DNA from: Aeoliella straminimaris
GTDB taxonomy: Bacteria; Planctomycetota; Planctomycetia; Pirellulales; Lacipirellulaceae
Length of the DNA stretch: 64,000 nt
Direction: 5' to 3'
NCBI RefSeq assembly: GCF_024054565.1
Contig: NZ_JAMXLR010000026.1
Location: 124,001-188,000 of the forward strand
Below the pieces are notes generated by a model. That model searched no databases. It saw only the letters and a program-made list of their open reading frames with translations, and was not told where the DNA came from. Of the stretch, positions 46,967 through 55,753 are shown one piece after another. Position numbers and translations under genes: made by a program. Position 1 is the stretch's first letter. Every line of letters begins with the position of its first letter.

Positions 46967-48310
46967 ATGTCCAAGCCGAACAACACGCAGTCTAACCAAG
47001 GCACCGATCGCCGTCGCTTCATGGCAACCTCATCGCTAGCCGCCGCTGGCATTGCCCTGGGCACCAGCAAGATAGTCGGTGCCGCGCATCCCTTCGGAGA
47101 CGACACCATTCGCATCGGGCTCATTGGTTGCGGCGGTCGCGGCAGCCAGGCCGTCGGTCAGGCACTGAGCACTTCGGACAACGTGAAGCTGGTAGCTGTC
47201 GCCGACGCTTTCCGCGATCGCATCGATGGCGGCGAAAGTGGCTGCTTGAACAAGCGGGATGTGACCCGGCACGGTGACAAGGTCGACGTGCCCGAAGAGC
47301 GACGATTCGTCGGCTTCGATGCATATCAAAAGGTGCTGGATCTGGACGACGTCGATCTGGTGATCCTCGCCACCCCGCCCGGCTTCCGCCCCATTCATTT
47401 CGAAGCGGCGGTGAACGCCGACAAGCACGTGTTCATGGAAAAGCCCGTGGCCGTCGACGCGCCGGGCATTCGCCGCGTGCTGGCCGCTGCCGAGTTGTCG
47501 AAGGCCAAGGGCCTGGGGGTGGGCGTCGGCCTGCAGCGCCGTCATGACCCGCTGTACATCGAGACCATCAAACGCATCCAAGACGGCGAGCTGGGCGACA
47601 TCGGCCTTACGCGTGTCTATTGGAACGGTGGTGGCGTCTGGGTCAAAGGTCGCGAAAGCGACGAAACCGAAATGCGTTACCAGATGCGCAACTGGTACTA
47701 CTTCAACTGGCTCTGCGGCGACCATATCGTCGAGCAGCACATTCACAATCTGGACGTCAGTAACTGGCTGAAAGACATGCTGCCTACCAAGGCCCAGGGC
47801 ATGGGCGGTCGCGAGGTGCGGACCGGCAAGGACTATGGCCAGATCTTCGATCATCACATGGTCGAGTTCACCTACCCGGACGGTTCCACCATGCTCAGTT
47901 GCTGCCGGCACATCCCCGGTTGCTGGAGCCAGGTTTCCGAGTTCGCCGATGGCACCAAGGGCACGTCGCACGTCGGCAGCGGTAAACTGGTTGGCCGCGA
48001 CGGCAAGCCACTCAACCGCTACAAGGGTCCCCGCGTGAACCCCTATCAGCAGGAGCACGACGACCTGTTCGCCAGCATCCGCAGCGGCAGCCCCCTGAAC
48101 GAAGCCGAATACGGCGCCACCAGCACCATGACCGCCATTCTGGGCCGCTTGGCGACCTACTCGGGCAAGGTGGTTAGCTGGGACGAGGCTACCGCATCCA
48201 AGATCGACCTGTCGCCGGACGAGTACTCCTGGGACGCAACCCCGCCGGTAGTGCCCGACTCCAACGGCAACTACCCGGTACCCGAACCCGGCAAATCCGT
48301 CGTAGTTTAA
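46967..48310 (+). CDS. Tat-exported Gfo/Idh/MocA-family oxidoreductase
   Basis: 447 residues. N-terminal twin-arginine signal DRRRFMATSSLAAAGIALG, then the NAD(P)-binding 'IRIGLIGCGGRGSQAV' of the Gfo/Idh/MocA fold and 'HVFMEKPVAVD', the family's catalytic Lys motif. The C-terminal half has the usual open beta-sheet domain. The putative substrate is a sugar, inositol or glycoside, as is usual for the family; the exported form carries its cofactor through the Tat pathway. Planctomycetes have many such proteins. Confidence 0.92.
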   Translation: MSKPNNTQSNQGTDRRRFMATSSLAAAGIALGTSKIVGAAHPFGDDTIRIGLIGCGGRGSQAVGQALSTSDNVKLVAVADAFRDRIDGGESGCLNKRDVTRHGDKVDVPEERRFVGFDAYQKVLDLDDVDLVILATPPGFRPIHFEAAVNADKHVFMEKPVAVDAPGIRRVLAAAELSKAKGLGVGVGLQRRHDPLYIETIKRIQDGELGDIGLTRVYWNGGGVWVKGRESDETEMRYQMRNWYYFNWLCGDHIVEQHIHNLDVSNWLKDMLPTKAQGMGGREVRTGKDYGQIFDHHMVEFTYPDGSTMLSCCRHIPGCWSQVSEFADGTKGTSHVGSGKLVGRDGKPLNRYKGPRVNPYQQEHDDLFASIRSGSPLNEAEYGATSTMTAILGRLATYSGKVVSWDEATASKIDLSPDEYSWDATPPVVPDSNGNYPVPEPGKSVVV

Positions 48311-48403
48311 AGCAAAGTTATACCGATCAGGCGTGGTCCCTCGGCCGGACGATTGCTTTGCCGGCCGAGTGGGCTACGATATTACACGATTGCAGACTCG
48401 CGC

Positions 48404-48485
<82 letters not shown>

Positions 48486-48572
48486 TTGCGAGTTGACTTC
48501 GATCAGTCCCACCTTCAAGAGCCGCCCGCTGGGCGGTGCCCACCTCCATTCCGTCTGAAAAGGTAAGCATCA

Positions 48573-49001
48573 ATGCGACGACTCTGTTTGACCTTGCTCC
48601 TGATGTGTCTTGCGACCCTCACCGCCCACCGGGCCTCCGCATTCGTCGAATTTCACAAAGAGTGGGTAAACACCTACATCGACGATACGGACGAGTCGCA
48701 AGAGATGAAGGACTACCAGAAGCTGGTGGCGAAAGGAAAGTACCGCTGCCTGGTCTGTCATCAAGGCAAGAAGAAGGATAATCGCAACGCCTACGGTAAG
48801 CAGTTCGAAGGCAAGATCAGCAAGGACGACAAGAAGGATACCGCGAAGATCGCCAAGGTGCTGAAGGAAGTAGGCGAGATGAAGTCCGATCCGGACGACG
48901 AAGACTCGGCCACCTACGACGAGTTGATCGCCGACAAGAAGTTCCCTGGTGGCGAGTTGGAAGACCTGGAGAAGGAACCCGAGACCGAAGAAGAAGAGTA
49001 G
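48573..49001 (+). CDS. Secreted monoheme c-type cytochrome-like protein
   Basis: 142 residues. Signal peptide (LCLTLLLMCLATLTAHRASA), then a single heme-binding CxxCH as CLVCH, in 'GKYRCLVCHQGKKKDNRNAYG'. The rest is unusually rich in Lys, Asp and Glu with an acidic tail. No second heme motif or clear Met ligand is visible. Probably a periplasmic electron carrier or a heme-sensor module. AAGG lies about nine bases before the ATG. A hairpin terminator follows the gene. Confidence 0.8.
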   Translation: MRRLCLTLLLMCLATLTAHRASAFVEFHKEWVNTYIDDTDESQEMKDYQKLVAKGKYRCLVCHQGKKKDNRNAYGKQFEGKISKDDKKDTAKIAKVLKEVGEMKSDPDDEDSATYDELIADKKFPGGELEDLEKEPETEEEE

Positions 49002-49038
49002 TCATACTACTCGGCTAAGCAATAACAGAGCTTCATGC

Positions 49039-49076
49039 ACGAGCCTCGACCCATCCGGTCGAGGCTCGTTGCTTTT
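49039..49076 (+). terminator. Hairpin terminator after the heme protein gene
   Basis: ACGAGCCTCGACC (49039-49051) and its inverted copy GGTCGAGGCTCGT (49057-49069) form a perfect 13-base stem around a five-base loop, followed by a short T-run (TTTT). Confidence 0.75.
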
Positions 49077-49093
49077 CCCTGAGGGATCTTCCC

Positions 49094-49648
49094 ATGATTG
49101 ATCTGCCAACGGTGCTGGCGCTTGCCATTCCGCTGGCACAGGGTGCGACCGAGCAGCGGGCGATGCATCGCACCGGTTCGGCCAGCCGTCCGCGACACGC
49201 CGAGTGGACCTTCTTCGCGGTGAACATTCCGTACTGGTTGCTCATCGGACTGGGCACTGCGGAGCACCTCGTTCGCCCAACGCGGCCAGGCTGGATCATG
49301 CTCGCGGTGGGCAGCGTGCTGGCGACGGCCGGTGTGGCGATTCGGGTGACGTGCCACCACCAGCTAGCGGGCGCCTTCTCGCCGTACGTCGAGCTAGCCC
49401 CCGAGCACCAACTGATCGACACCGGCTTCTACGGCATCGTCCGCCATCCGATGTACCTGGGCACCTTGATGATGCTGGTCGGCTTGCCACTGCTGCTGGC
49501 CTCGCCTGTTGCGGCAGGGTGCGCGGCGGCGGCCACGGCCGGGCTGGTATTTCGCATCGTCAAGGAAGAGCAGTTGCTGCGGGGCGAGCTGCTCGGGTAC
49601 GACGAGTACATGCAGCGGACCTGGCGGTTGGTTCCGGGCGTCTGGTAG
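49094..49648 (+). CDS. Isoprenylcysteine-methyltransferase-like membrane protein
   Basis: 184 residues with about four membrane helices. The C-terminal half carries the ICMT/PEMT-like signature: DTGFYGIVRHPMYLGTLMMLVGLPLLL and EEQLLRGELLGYDEYMQRTWRLVP. These motifs bind S-adenosylmethionine in the membrane methyltransferase family. The methyl acceptor is unknown. It starts 18 bases after the terminator of the heme protein gene, so it has its own promoter or is weakly read-through. Confidence 0.85.
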   Translation: MIDLPTVLALAIPLAQGATEQRAMHRTGSASRPRHAEWTFFAVNIPYWLLIGLGTAEHLVRPTRPGWIMLAVGSVLATAGVAIRVTCHHQLAGAFSPYVELAPEHQLIDTGFYGIVRHPMYLGTLMMLVGLPLLLASPVAAGCAAAATAGLVFRIVKEEQLLRGELLGYDEYMQRTWRLVPGVW

Positions 49649-49837
49649 CAGTGCAGGCGGCCCGGCTGCGCGGTGCTAGCGGCAAACTCTGCCGACCTTT
49701 GTCTACCGGTATCGGCAACCCATGCCGATAGGGGGCCAGCTATCGGCGGCCCGCGGGCGTGCTGTCACGGACGCGGAAACCTGTTTTCTTCTTGCCTGTC
49801 AGGCACTTAGGGACATTCTGAAATTCCCCTTTGGCAA

Positions 49838-49855
49838 TTGGCACGCGTCGTGCTT
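49838..49855 (+). promoter_or_regulatory. Sigma-54 (RpoN) promoter upstream of flgF
   Basis: TTGGCACGCGTCGTGCTT: the -24 element TTGGCACG is an exact match to the consensus. The GG and GC pairs are exactly 10 bases apart; only the first base of the -12 element (TTGC read as GTGC) differs. It is 50 bases before the flgF start. A sigma-28-like GCCGATA at 49724-49730 lies further upstream but lacks a matching -35 and is not called. Confidence 0.75.
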
Positions 49856-49905
49856 TAGACGTGACAAGTCCGAAGGGGGGCGTGACGCTAGCACTATATG
49901 TTGTC

Positions 49906-50658
49906 ATGCCATACGGAATGTACATGTCGGCCGAAGGCGCACAGGTCCAGCAGCAACGGCTGGAGGTGATCGCTAATAATCTGGCCAATGTTAACACCGT
50001 CGGCTTCAAGCCCGACGTGGTGAGCTTTCAATCGCGCCTGGCCGAAGCCTTTCAACAGGGCGACGGCTACGAGGGCGACCGCACCAAGAACAACGTGGGC
50101 GGCGGTGTCAACGTAATCGACACCACCACCGATTTCACCGCCGGGCGGCTCCAAACCACTGGCAACGACTTGGACCTGGCCGTCATTGGCGATGGGTTCT
50201 TTCAGGTCCGCGACCAATCCGGCCAACAACTGCTCACGCGAGCAGGCAACTTCTCGATCGACAGCCAAAACCGCCTGGTCACGCAGAACGGCATGCTGGT
50301 GCTCGACTCCGGCGGCAGCGAAATCACGCTCGACCCGCAGTTACCATTCGAAATCTCGGCCACAGGCCACGTCAGCCAGAATGGCTCGCGGGTCCCCATC
50401 GGACTCGTTGGTCCCCAGTCGCTGGGCGACCTGGTGAAGGTGGGCCACAACCTGTTCCAACCGCTCGGCCCCGTAAGCCAACTGGAAGCCGGACGACGAG
50501 AAGTTCGCTCCGGTGTACTCGAAATGTCGGGCACCCAAAGTGTACGTCAGATGACGGACATGATCGAAACCCAACGAGCTTTCGAAGCCAATGTTCGCAT
50601 CATCCAAAGTCAGGACAGTATGACGGGCAATCTGATCAGCAGAGTACTGCAAGCCTGA
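49906..50658 (+). CDS. flgF: Flagellar basal-body rod protein FlgF
   Basis: About 250 residues. The N-terminus 'MSAEGAQVQQQRLEVIANNLANVNTVGFK' and the C-terminal 'QTDMIETQRAFEANVRIIQSQD' are the flagellar rod/hook signature helices. Compared with the next gene, the shorter length and the 'MPYGMYMSAEGA' start fit FlgF, the proximal rod protein; FlgF and FlgG are close homologues. The start is the ATG at 49906; a GTG at 49882 is possible but less likely. It opens the cluster behind the sigma-54 promoter. Confidence 0.93.
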   Translation: MPYGMYMSAEGAQVQQQRLEVIANNLANVNTVGFKPDVVSFQSRLAEAFQQGDGYEGDRTKNNVGGGVNVIDTTTDFTAGRLQTTGNDLDLAVIGDGFFQVRDQSGQQLLTRAGNFSIDSQNRLVTQNGMLVLDSGGSEITLDPQLPFEISATGHVSQNGSRVPIGLVGPQSLGDLVKVGHNLFQPLGPVSQLEAGRREVRSGVLEMSGTQSVRQMTDMIETQRAFEANVRIIQSQDSMTGNLISRVLQA

Positions 50659-50715
50659 TAGCGTCGACGACCTTCCACAGACCAAATCACTCTTCCCCCA
50701 TCCCCCGATTCCATC

Positions 50716-51519
50716 ATGAGTGTTCAAACCCTCTACACGGCCGCCACAGGCATGGAAGCGCTCGAGACCAAGCTCGACGTGATTGCCAATAACATGGCCA
50801 ATGTCAACACCACGGCGTTTAAGAGAGACCGGGCGAACTTCGAAGACCTGTTCTATCGACAGATTCGTGCCCCCGGTGCCGAGAACGCCGACGGCAGTCG
50901 CACACCGACCGGCATCGAGGTCGGTCTTGGTGTTCGGGTTCAAAGCACGCAGACCGAGCAAGTGCAAGGTGCATTTCAAACCACCGAGAAGCAACTCGAC
51001 GTCGCCATCGAAGGCCGTGGTTACTTCCAGGTGCAGAATCCCAACGGCGGCGATCCATTTTACACTCGGGCCGGCAACTTCGGCATCAACGCCGACGGCG
51101 AATTGGTGCTGGGTTCGGCCAATACCGGCTACCGCATCGAGCCCTCCATCAACATTCCCCAGGACGCGGTGGAGATTGTGATCTCCAACGACGGGGTCGT
51201 GCAGTATCGCAACGCCGGTGAGACCGACCTGACTCAGGGAGAACAAATCCAGATCGCCACGTTCGTCAACCCGGAAGGACTGATGAAGCTGGGCGACAAC
51301 CTCTACAGCAAGACGGTCTCGTCAGGAGACCCCACCATCGGCAATCCGGGCGATCCCGGCTTCGGTCAGCTCCGCCAAGGCTTCCTGGAAGCTTCGAACG
51401 TGGAACCGGTTACCGAACTGATCGACCTGATCACCACCCAACGGGCGTTCGAGCTCAACAGCCAGGTGGTACAAGCGGGCGACCAGATCATGCAAGTGGT
51501 GGCCAACATCCGCCGGTAG
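50716..51519 (+). CDS. flgG: Flagellar basal-body rod protein FlgG
   Basis: 267 residues. Starts 'MSVQTLYTAATGMEALETKLDVIANNMANVNTTAFK' and ends 'LIDLITTQRAFELNSQVVQAGDQIMQVVANIRR', the FlgG signature; the 'FYTRAGNFGINADGELVLGS' core is also typical. FlgG forms the distal rod through the P- and L-rings. It lies 57 bases after flgF. Confidence 0.96.
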   Translation: MSVQTLYTAATGMEALETKLDVIANNMANVNTTAFKRDRANFEDLFYRQIRAPGAENADGSRTPTGIEVGLGVRVQSTQTEQVQGAFQTTEKQLDVAIEGRGYFQVQNPNGGDPFYTRAGNFGINADGELVLGSANTGYRIEPSINIPQDAVEIVISNDGVVQYRNAGETDLTQGEQIQIATFVNPEGLMKLGDNLYSKTVSSGDPTIGNPGDPGFGQLRQGFLEASNVEPVTELIDLITTQRAFELNSQVVQAGDQIMQVVANIRR

Positions 51520-51554
51520 TCTCCCCAGCGAACTCTAACCCCTCGAACTGAACC

Positions 51555-52742
51555 GTGAATTTCGACCTGATAACAAAACGGATTGCCATCACGACCTTCG
51601 TGGTCTCGGCACTGGTTTGCGGCCATGCGTTGTCCGCCGACGTGGTGCTTCGCGAGAAGGTCACGCCCGTCAAGTCGGTCATTTCACTGGGCGACATTGC
51701 CGACATTCAGAACGTGGACAAGGCCGAGCAGCAACGACTGGCACTGATGCCGCTGTGGGTGGCGCCGCCGGTCGGCGAAAAACGGTACGTTACCACCAAT
51801 CAGGTTCGCGAAGTGCTGAAGAGCCGCGGCTTCGATGCCACCGACCTGAAGGTGTACGGCGCGCCGCGAGTGGCCATCGGCTGGGACAACCAACCGCGCC
51901 TCGAGCCAACTCCACCTGTTGCCCCCCAGCCCGAACCAAGCCCTGTGGCCAGCAACTCCATGGGTTTTCGCGTTCCGCCAACCACCACGCTCGGCCCGGC
52001 TCCTCAACCGGTCAAACGCGATCCAATGTTTCTCTCCGGCGAGCAACAGGATCAACTGGCCGACCAGGTTCGCGAGGCCATCGTACGTTACCTCGAAGAT
52101 CAGTCCGGCAAGATCGGATTGGTGGACGTCGAATTCGATCTGTCCCGCCGTCATGGCGAACTGCTCTCGGCTCAGCAGAGCGAAATCCTGGTCAGCGGCG
52201 GTCGCAGCCCGTGGTTCGGCCGGCAGTCATTGGAAATATCCTTCGTGGGCGAGAAGGGACCGCTCGAGCTTCCGCTCAGTGTCACGGCCTACGACCTGAC
52301 CCCCGTGTTGGTGGCCAAGCGATCGTTGGCCAAGGGCCAACTTATCTCGGCGGCCGATGTCGCCATTGAATCGCCCCCTCGCGATGCCCGGGTTGCGTCC
52401 AACCACACGATGGTCTACTCGCTGGAAGGAGCGCTGGGGCACGAAGCGGCTCGGGCCATTCGCGAAGGCGACGTCGTCGCAGCCGAGATGTGCCTGCCGC
52501 CGCAGATGATCACGCGTAACGAAATCGTCGAACTGGTTTCGGCCAGTGGCGGCATCATCATTCGTCGCCAGGCGAAAGCACTTACCGACGCCCGCCAGGG
52601 TGAAATCACCGAGGTGGAACTGCCCAATTCGAAGGAGCGGTTGGTGGCCCGCGTTGTCGGCCCGGGCAAGCTGGCCACCATGGGCAGCACACTCACCACA
52701 ATTCGCAGCAGGCAGCCCCTGCCTCCTGCAGGATACCGATAA
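51555..52742 (+). CDS. flgA: P-ring assembly chaperone FlgA with extended middle region
   Basis: 395 residues from a GTG at 51555, with a signal peptide (AITTFVVSALVCGHALSA). The C-terminal third holds the SAF domain typical of FlgA (LAKGQLISAADVAIESPPRDAR) and the ending 'GQITEVELPNSKERLVARVVGPGKL'. A Pro-rich stretch around residues 115-145 makes it much longer than E. coli FlgA (about 220 residues). FlgA helps FlgI assemble the periplasmic P-ring. It lies 35 bases after flgG. Confidence 0.9.
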   Translation: MNFDLITKRIAITTFVVSALVCGHALSADVVLREKVTPVKSVISLGDIADIQNVDKAEQQRLALMPLWVAPPVGEKRYVTTNQVREVLKSRGFDATDLKVYGAPRVAIGWDNQPRLEPTPPVAPQPEPSPVASNSMGFRVPPTTTLGPAPQPVKRDPMFLSGEQQDQLADQVREAIVRYLEDQSGKIGLVDVEFDLSRRHGELLSAQQSEILVSGGRSPWFGRQSLEISFVGEKGPLELPLSVTAYDLTPVLVAKRSLAKGQLISAADVAIESPPRDARVASNHTMVYSLEGALGHEAARAIREGDVVAAEMCLPPQMITRNEIVELVSASGGIIIRRQAKALTDARQGEITEVELPNSKERLVARVVGPGKLATMGSTLTTIRSRQPLPPAGYR

Positions 52743-52787
52743 TCGATTGCAGCGCCACGGCGAACTACCAACTCCACGAATCGAATC

Positions 52788-53492
52788 ATGATGAACTACT
52801 TCACCCCACGCCACCTGACGCTCTTTGCGGCGATGCTGATGTTGTCGGTGGCGATGGCCTCGGCGCAAGAAGGCAGTTTGATGGCCCAGCCGCAACAAGC
52901 GGACAATGGCGATCTGCTGCCATCCGGTCCATTGACGCTAGATCAGACTTCGTTCCTGTTCCGCCCTGTGCCCCCCGAAGCGCAACGCGAGGTACGGCCG
53001 AACGACAAGATTATTGTGATCGTCGACTACCGCACCGCGATGTATAGCGATGGCACCACCCGGAGCCGGAAGACCTCCAACTTCAACGCCGCGTTGCTGG
53101 ACTGGATCGGCTTCGACGGCCGCGACATCTTCGCCGCACCGCAGTCGCGCGGCGACCCCACGATCGCCGGCCAGCTGAACAGCCAGACGCGAGCCCAAAC
53201 CGAATTGGAACTCGAGGACTCGCTCACGTTCAAGATTGCCGCCACGGTTGTTGACATCCGTCCGAACGGCGACCTGGTGATCGAGGCCCACCGGCAGGTT
53301 CGCAACAATGAAGAAGTTTGGATGCAGTCGCTGCGAGGTGTTGTGGCGCGGCAGTTCGTGAACCCCGACCGCACGGTCCGCAGCGATGCAATCGCCGAAC
53401 TGGCCATCGATAAACGCGAGATGGGCCAGGTTCGCGACGGAACCAATCGTGGTTGGCTAAACAAGTGCTGGGGCAAGTGGAAGCCGTTCTAA
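52788..53492 (+). CDS. flgH: Flagellar L-ring protein FlgH lacking the lipobox cysteine
   Basis: 234 residues. The FlgH core is present: 'VRPNDKIIVIVDYRTAMYSDGTTRSRKT', 'LTFKIAATVVDIRPNGDLVIEAHRQVRNNEE' and 'GVVARQFVNPDRTVRSDAIAELAI'. FlgH is normally an outer-membrane lipoprotein. Here the signal sequence MMNYFTPRHLTLFAAMLMLSVAMASAQ ends in a signal-peptidase-I-like ASAQ and no Cys follows. The only Cys seen is near the C-terminus (LNKCW). The start could be either of the first two ATGs. Confidence 0.92.
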   Translation: MMNYFTPRHLTLFAAMLMLSVAMASAQEGSLMAQPQQADNGDLLPSGPLTLDQTSFLFRPVPPEAQREVRPNDKIIVIVDYRTAMYSDGTTRSRKTSNFNAALLDWIGFDGRDIFAAPQSRGDPTIAGQLNSQTRAQTELELEDSLTFKIAATVVDIRPNGDLVIEAHRQVRNNEEVWMQSLRGVVARQFVNPDRTVRSDAIAELAIDKREMGQVRDGTNRGWLNKCWGKWKPF

Positions 53493-53557
53493 ACGGACGT
53501 TCCTCACCAAACTCTGTCTTTTTCTTCTTCCCTACCAACACGAGAGAGTCTTTCAGG

Positions 53558-54679
53558 ATGATCCTCCCTCGAATTCAGTTCCCGACGCTTCCCACCGTGC
53601 TGGCGATCGCCCTGCTGGCCTTGGGCCAAAGTGCGTCGGCGGAAACGGAGCTGCGGAACATCTGCCGCCTGAAGGGGCAGGAAGAAAACACGCTTACCGG
53701 CCTTGGCCTGGTGGTGGGACTGAACGGCACTGGCGAAGCCGGCGATCGTGCCACGATGGAAGCCATCGCTCGGGTGATGGACCTGCTCGGCAGCCCCGTA
53801 ACTGCCAGTGGCGGCTATCTCGATCCGACAGCGGTGAACGAACTGAAGAAGATCAAGAACGTCGCACTCGTCATCGTTCGGGCCACGGTGCCGGCCACCG
53901 GCGTACGACGGGGCGAACAGCTCGACTGCACGGTATCGGCACTGAACGGAAAGAGCCTGTACGGCGGCCAACTGTCATTTGCCGCTCTGCAAGGCCCGAA
54001 TCCCCAAGATGGCCAAGTGTACGCCACGTGCGCGGGAGGGATTCACGTGGAGAGCATCGACGCCCCCACGGTGGGCTTCGTCCACAAGGGCTGTCGCATG
54101 GAAGCCGACGTCCGTACGCCGTTTTACCTGGAACGCAACGGCGAGAAGTTCATCACCCTGGTTCTCGATCCCAACCACGCCAGCTTTCACACGGCGGCCA
54201 ACATTGCCGAGCGGATTCGCATGGACTACGCCGGCTACTACACAACCACCGACCTGACCGCCCGCGGTCTGCAAGGCAATACGCAGTTTGTTCGCGCAAT
54301 CGACGCCACGAACATCGAAGTCAAAGTGCCGACAAGCTATCGGAATCAGCCAGTACAGTTCGCCTACGAGTTGCTCGAACAGAAGATCAGCGAGGAGGAC
54401 GCCGAAGCTCGCGTGGTGATCAACAAACGCACCGGCACCGTGGTGATTAGCGGCGATGTACGAATTGGCGATGTGATTGTCGTCCACAACAACATCGTGG
54501 TCGAAGCCGGCACGCCAGTTGAATTCACCCAACTGGTCGACAACGCCTCGGTGAATCCCAGTCTGCAACGGCTGGTCACCCAGCTGAACAATTTGAAAGT
54601 GAACGAGCAGGACGTCATCGAGATCATCCAGCGAATCGCCATCGCCGGCAAGCTGCACGGCAAGCTGATCATCGAATAA
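53558..54679 (+). CDS. flgI: Flagellar P-ring protein FlgI
   Basis: About 373 residues from the ATG at 53558; an earlier ATG at 53453 overlaps flgH and lacks a signal peptide. Signal peptide: LPTVLAIALLALGQSASA. Mature N-terminus with 'LKGQEENTLTGLGLVVGLNGTGEAGD' is the FlgI signature, as are 'VIVRATVPATGVRRGEQLDCTVSAL' and 'VVINKRTGTVVISGDVRIGDVIV'. It forms the periplasmic P-ring around the rod. Confidence 0.96.
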   Translation: MILPRIQFPTLPTVLAIALLALGQSASAETELRNICRLKGQEENTLTGLGLVVGLNGTGEAGDRATMEAIARVMDLLGSPVTASGGYLDPTAVNELKKIKNVALVIVRATVPATGVRRGEQLDCTVSALNGKSLYGGQLSFAALQGPNPQDGQVYATCAGGIHVESIDAPTVGFVHKGCRMEADVRTPFYLERNGEKFITLVLDPNHASFHTAANIAERIRMDYAGYYTTTDLTARGLQGNTQFVRAIDATNIEVKVPTSYRNQPVQFAYELLEQKISEEDAEARVVINKRTGTVVISGDVRIGDVIVVHNNIVVEAGTPVEFTQLVDNASVNPSLQRLVTQLNNLKVNEQDVIEIIQRIAIAGKLHGKLIIE

Positions 54680-54717
54680 TTGCGACCATTCACCTCAAGA
54701 ACTTCGGGACCACTACC

Positions 54718-55149
54718 GTGAACATCGCCTCGACTCTTGCCTCGGCCAACTACGACCTGCCCCAGGTTTCGACCTCGGCCAACCGCCTGCGTGCGGAGCA
54801 ATCTACGTCGTCGCAGTCGGTGAAGAACGCCGAGCGTGTATACGACGCCTTCTCGAAGTTCGTCGGCGAGACCTTCTACGGCCAGATGACCAAGTCGATG
54901 CGGTCGACAGTCGACAAACCGGCCTATTTCCATGGTGGTCGGGGCGAGGAGGTCTTCCAAAGCCAACTCGACCAGCAGCTCGCGCAAGAGTGGGCTGAGC
55001 AATCGGGCGACCGCTTCGCGGAGCCGATGTTCGAGCAAGCATTCCCCGAGCATGCCCAAGTGCTTCGCGAGGCTCGCCAGGCAGCCAATGTCGCCGAAAC
55101 CAAGAACGCCCCGTCGCTGCAGGACCTGAACGGACTGCGACGCTACTAA
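54718..55149 (+). CDS. flgJ: FlgJ-like rod-binding protein (no muramidase domain)
   Basis: 143 residues from a GTG at 54718. The central part 'AERVYDAFSKFVGETFYGQMTKSMRSTVDKPAYFHGGRGEEVFQSQLDQQLAQEW' matches the N-terminal rod-binding segment of FlgJ. The C-terminal peptidoglycan hydrolase of E. coli FlgJ is absent, which is common outside Gammaproteobacteria. It would help rod assembly through the wall. It lies between flgI and flgN in normal order. Confidence 0.8.
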   Translation: MNIASTLASANYDLPQVSTSANRLRAEQSTSSQSVKNAERVYDAFSKFVGETFYGQMTKSMRSTVDKPAYFHGGRGEEVFQSQLDQQLAQEWAEQSGDRFAEPMFEQAFPEHAQVLREARQAANVAETKNAPSLQDLNGLRRY

Positions 55150-55211
55150 CCTGAGATTCCTGATCGGCCTCGTGACGTCCAGCTCACCCACTTTCACCAA
55201 CAGCCCTTGAT

Positions 55212-55733
55212 ATGACTGATCAAGCCACTACGCAGCCCGCGGCCACTCCCACCACCGATTGGGAGGCACGCATCAGCCAGCTGCTATCGAATCTTTCCAG
55301 CGTGCAGGGGGACCTGCTCGCGTTGCTGGGCGAGAAACGCGAATCGTTGGCGGCCGGCGAGTACGAAAAGCTCGACTCGTTCACGAATCGGGAGGCTGAG
55401 CTAGTGAGTCGGCTGGAACACTGCCATACCGAACGCGAACAACTGCTGGGCGAAGCCCGCCGCGAGGGTCTGCCCGCCGGCAGTGTCCGCTCGCTGGCGC
55501 AAGCACTGCCAGCGACCGAGCGGAGCGATTTGCAGACCTCTGTCGATCAGGCACGCAAGCAAAGCCGATTACTACAACATCACAGTCTGACGAACTGGGT
55601 AGTGGTGCAACGCACGTTGCTGCACCTGTCGCAAATGATCGAGATCATCGCCACCGGCGGCCGCATGAAAGCCACCTACGGCACCAGCGCCCATGCCAAC
55701 AGCAGTGGGGCGTTGGTCGACCAGGAAGCGTAA
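55212..55733 (+). CDS. flgN: Flagellar chaperone FlgN
   Basis: 173 residues, almost all helical with heptads. 'ISQLLSNLSSVQGDLLALLGEKRESLAAGEYEKLDSFTNREAELVSRLE' and the C-terminal coiled coil fit FlgN. FlgN keeps FlgK and FlgL soluble before export; flgK follows directly, supporting the call. Confidence 0.82.
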   Translation: MTDQATTQPAATPTTDWEARISQLLSNLSSVQGDLLALLGEKRESLAAGEYEKLDSFTNREAELVSRLEHCHTEREQLLGEARREGLPAGSVRSLAQALPATERSDLQTSVDQARKQSRLLQHHSLTNWVVVQRTLLHLSQMIEIIATGGRMKATYGTSAHANSSGALVDQEA

Positions 55734-55753
55734 CCGCAAACAGCAAACATCCC

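Noticed and set aside
49724..49730. GCCGATA, a sigma-28-like -10 element
   Set aside because: No TAAA-like -35 element at 15-16 bases upstream.
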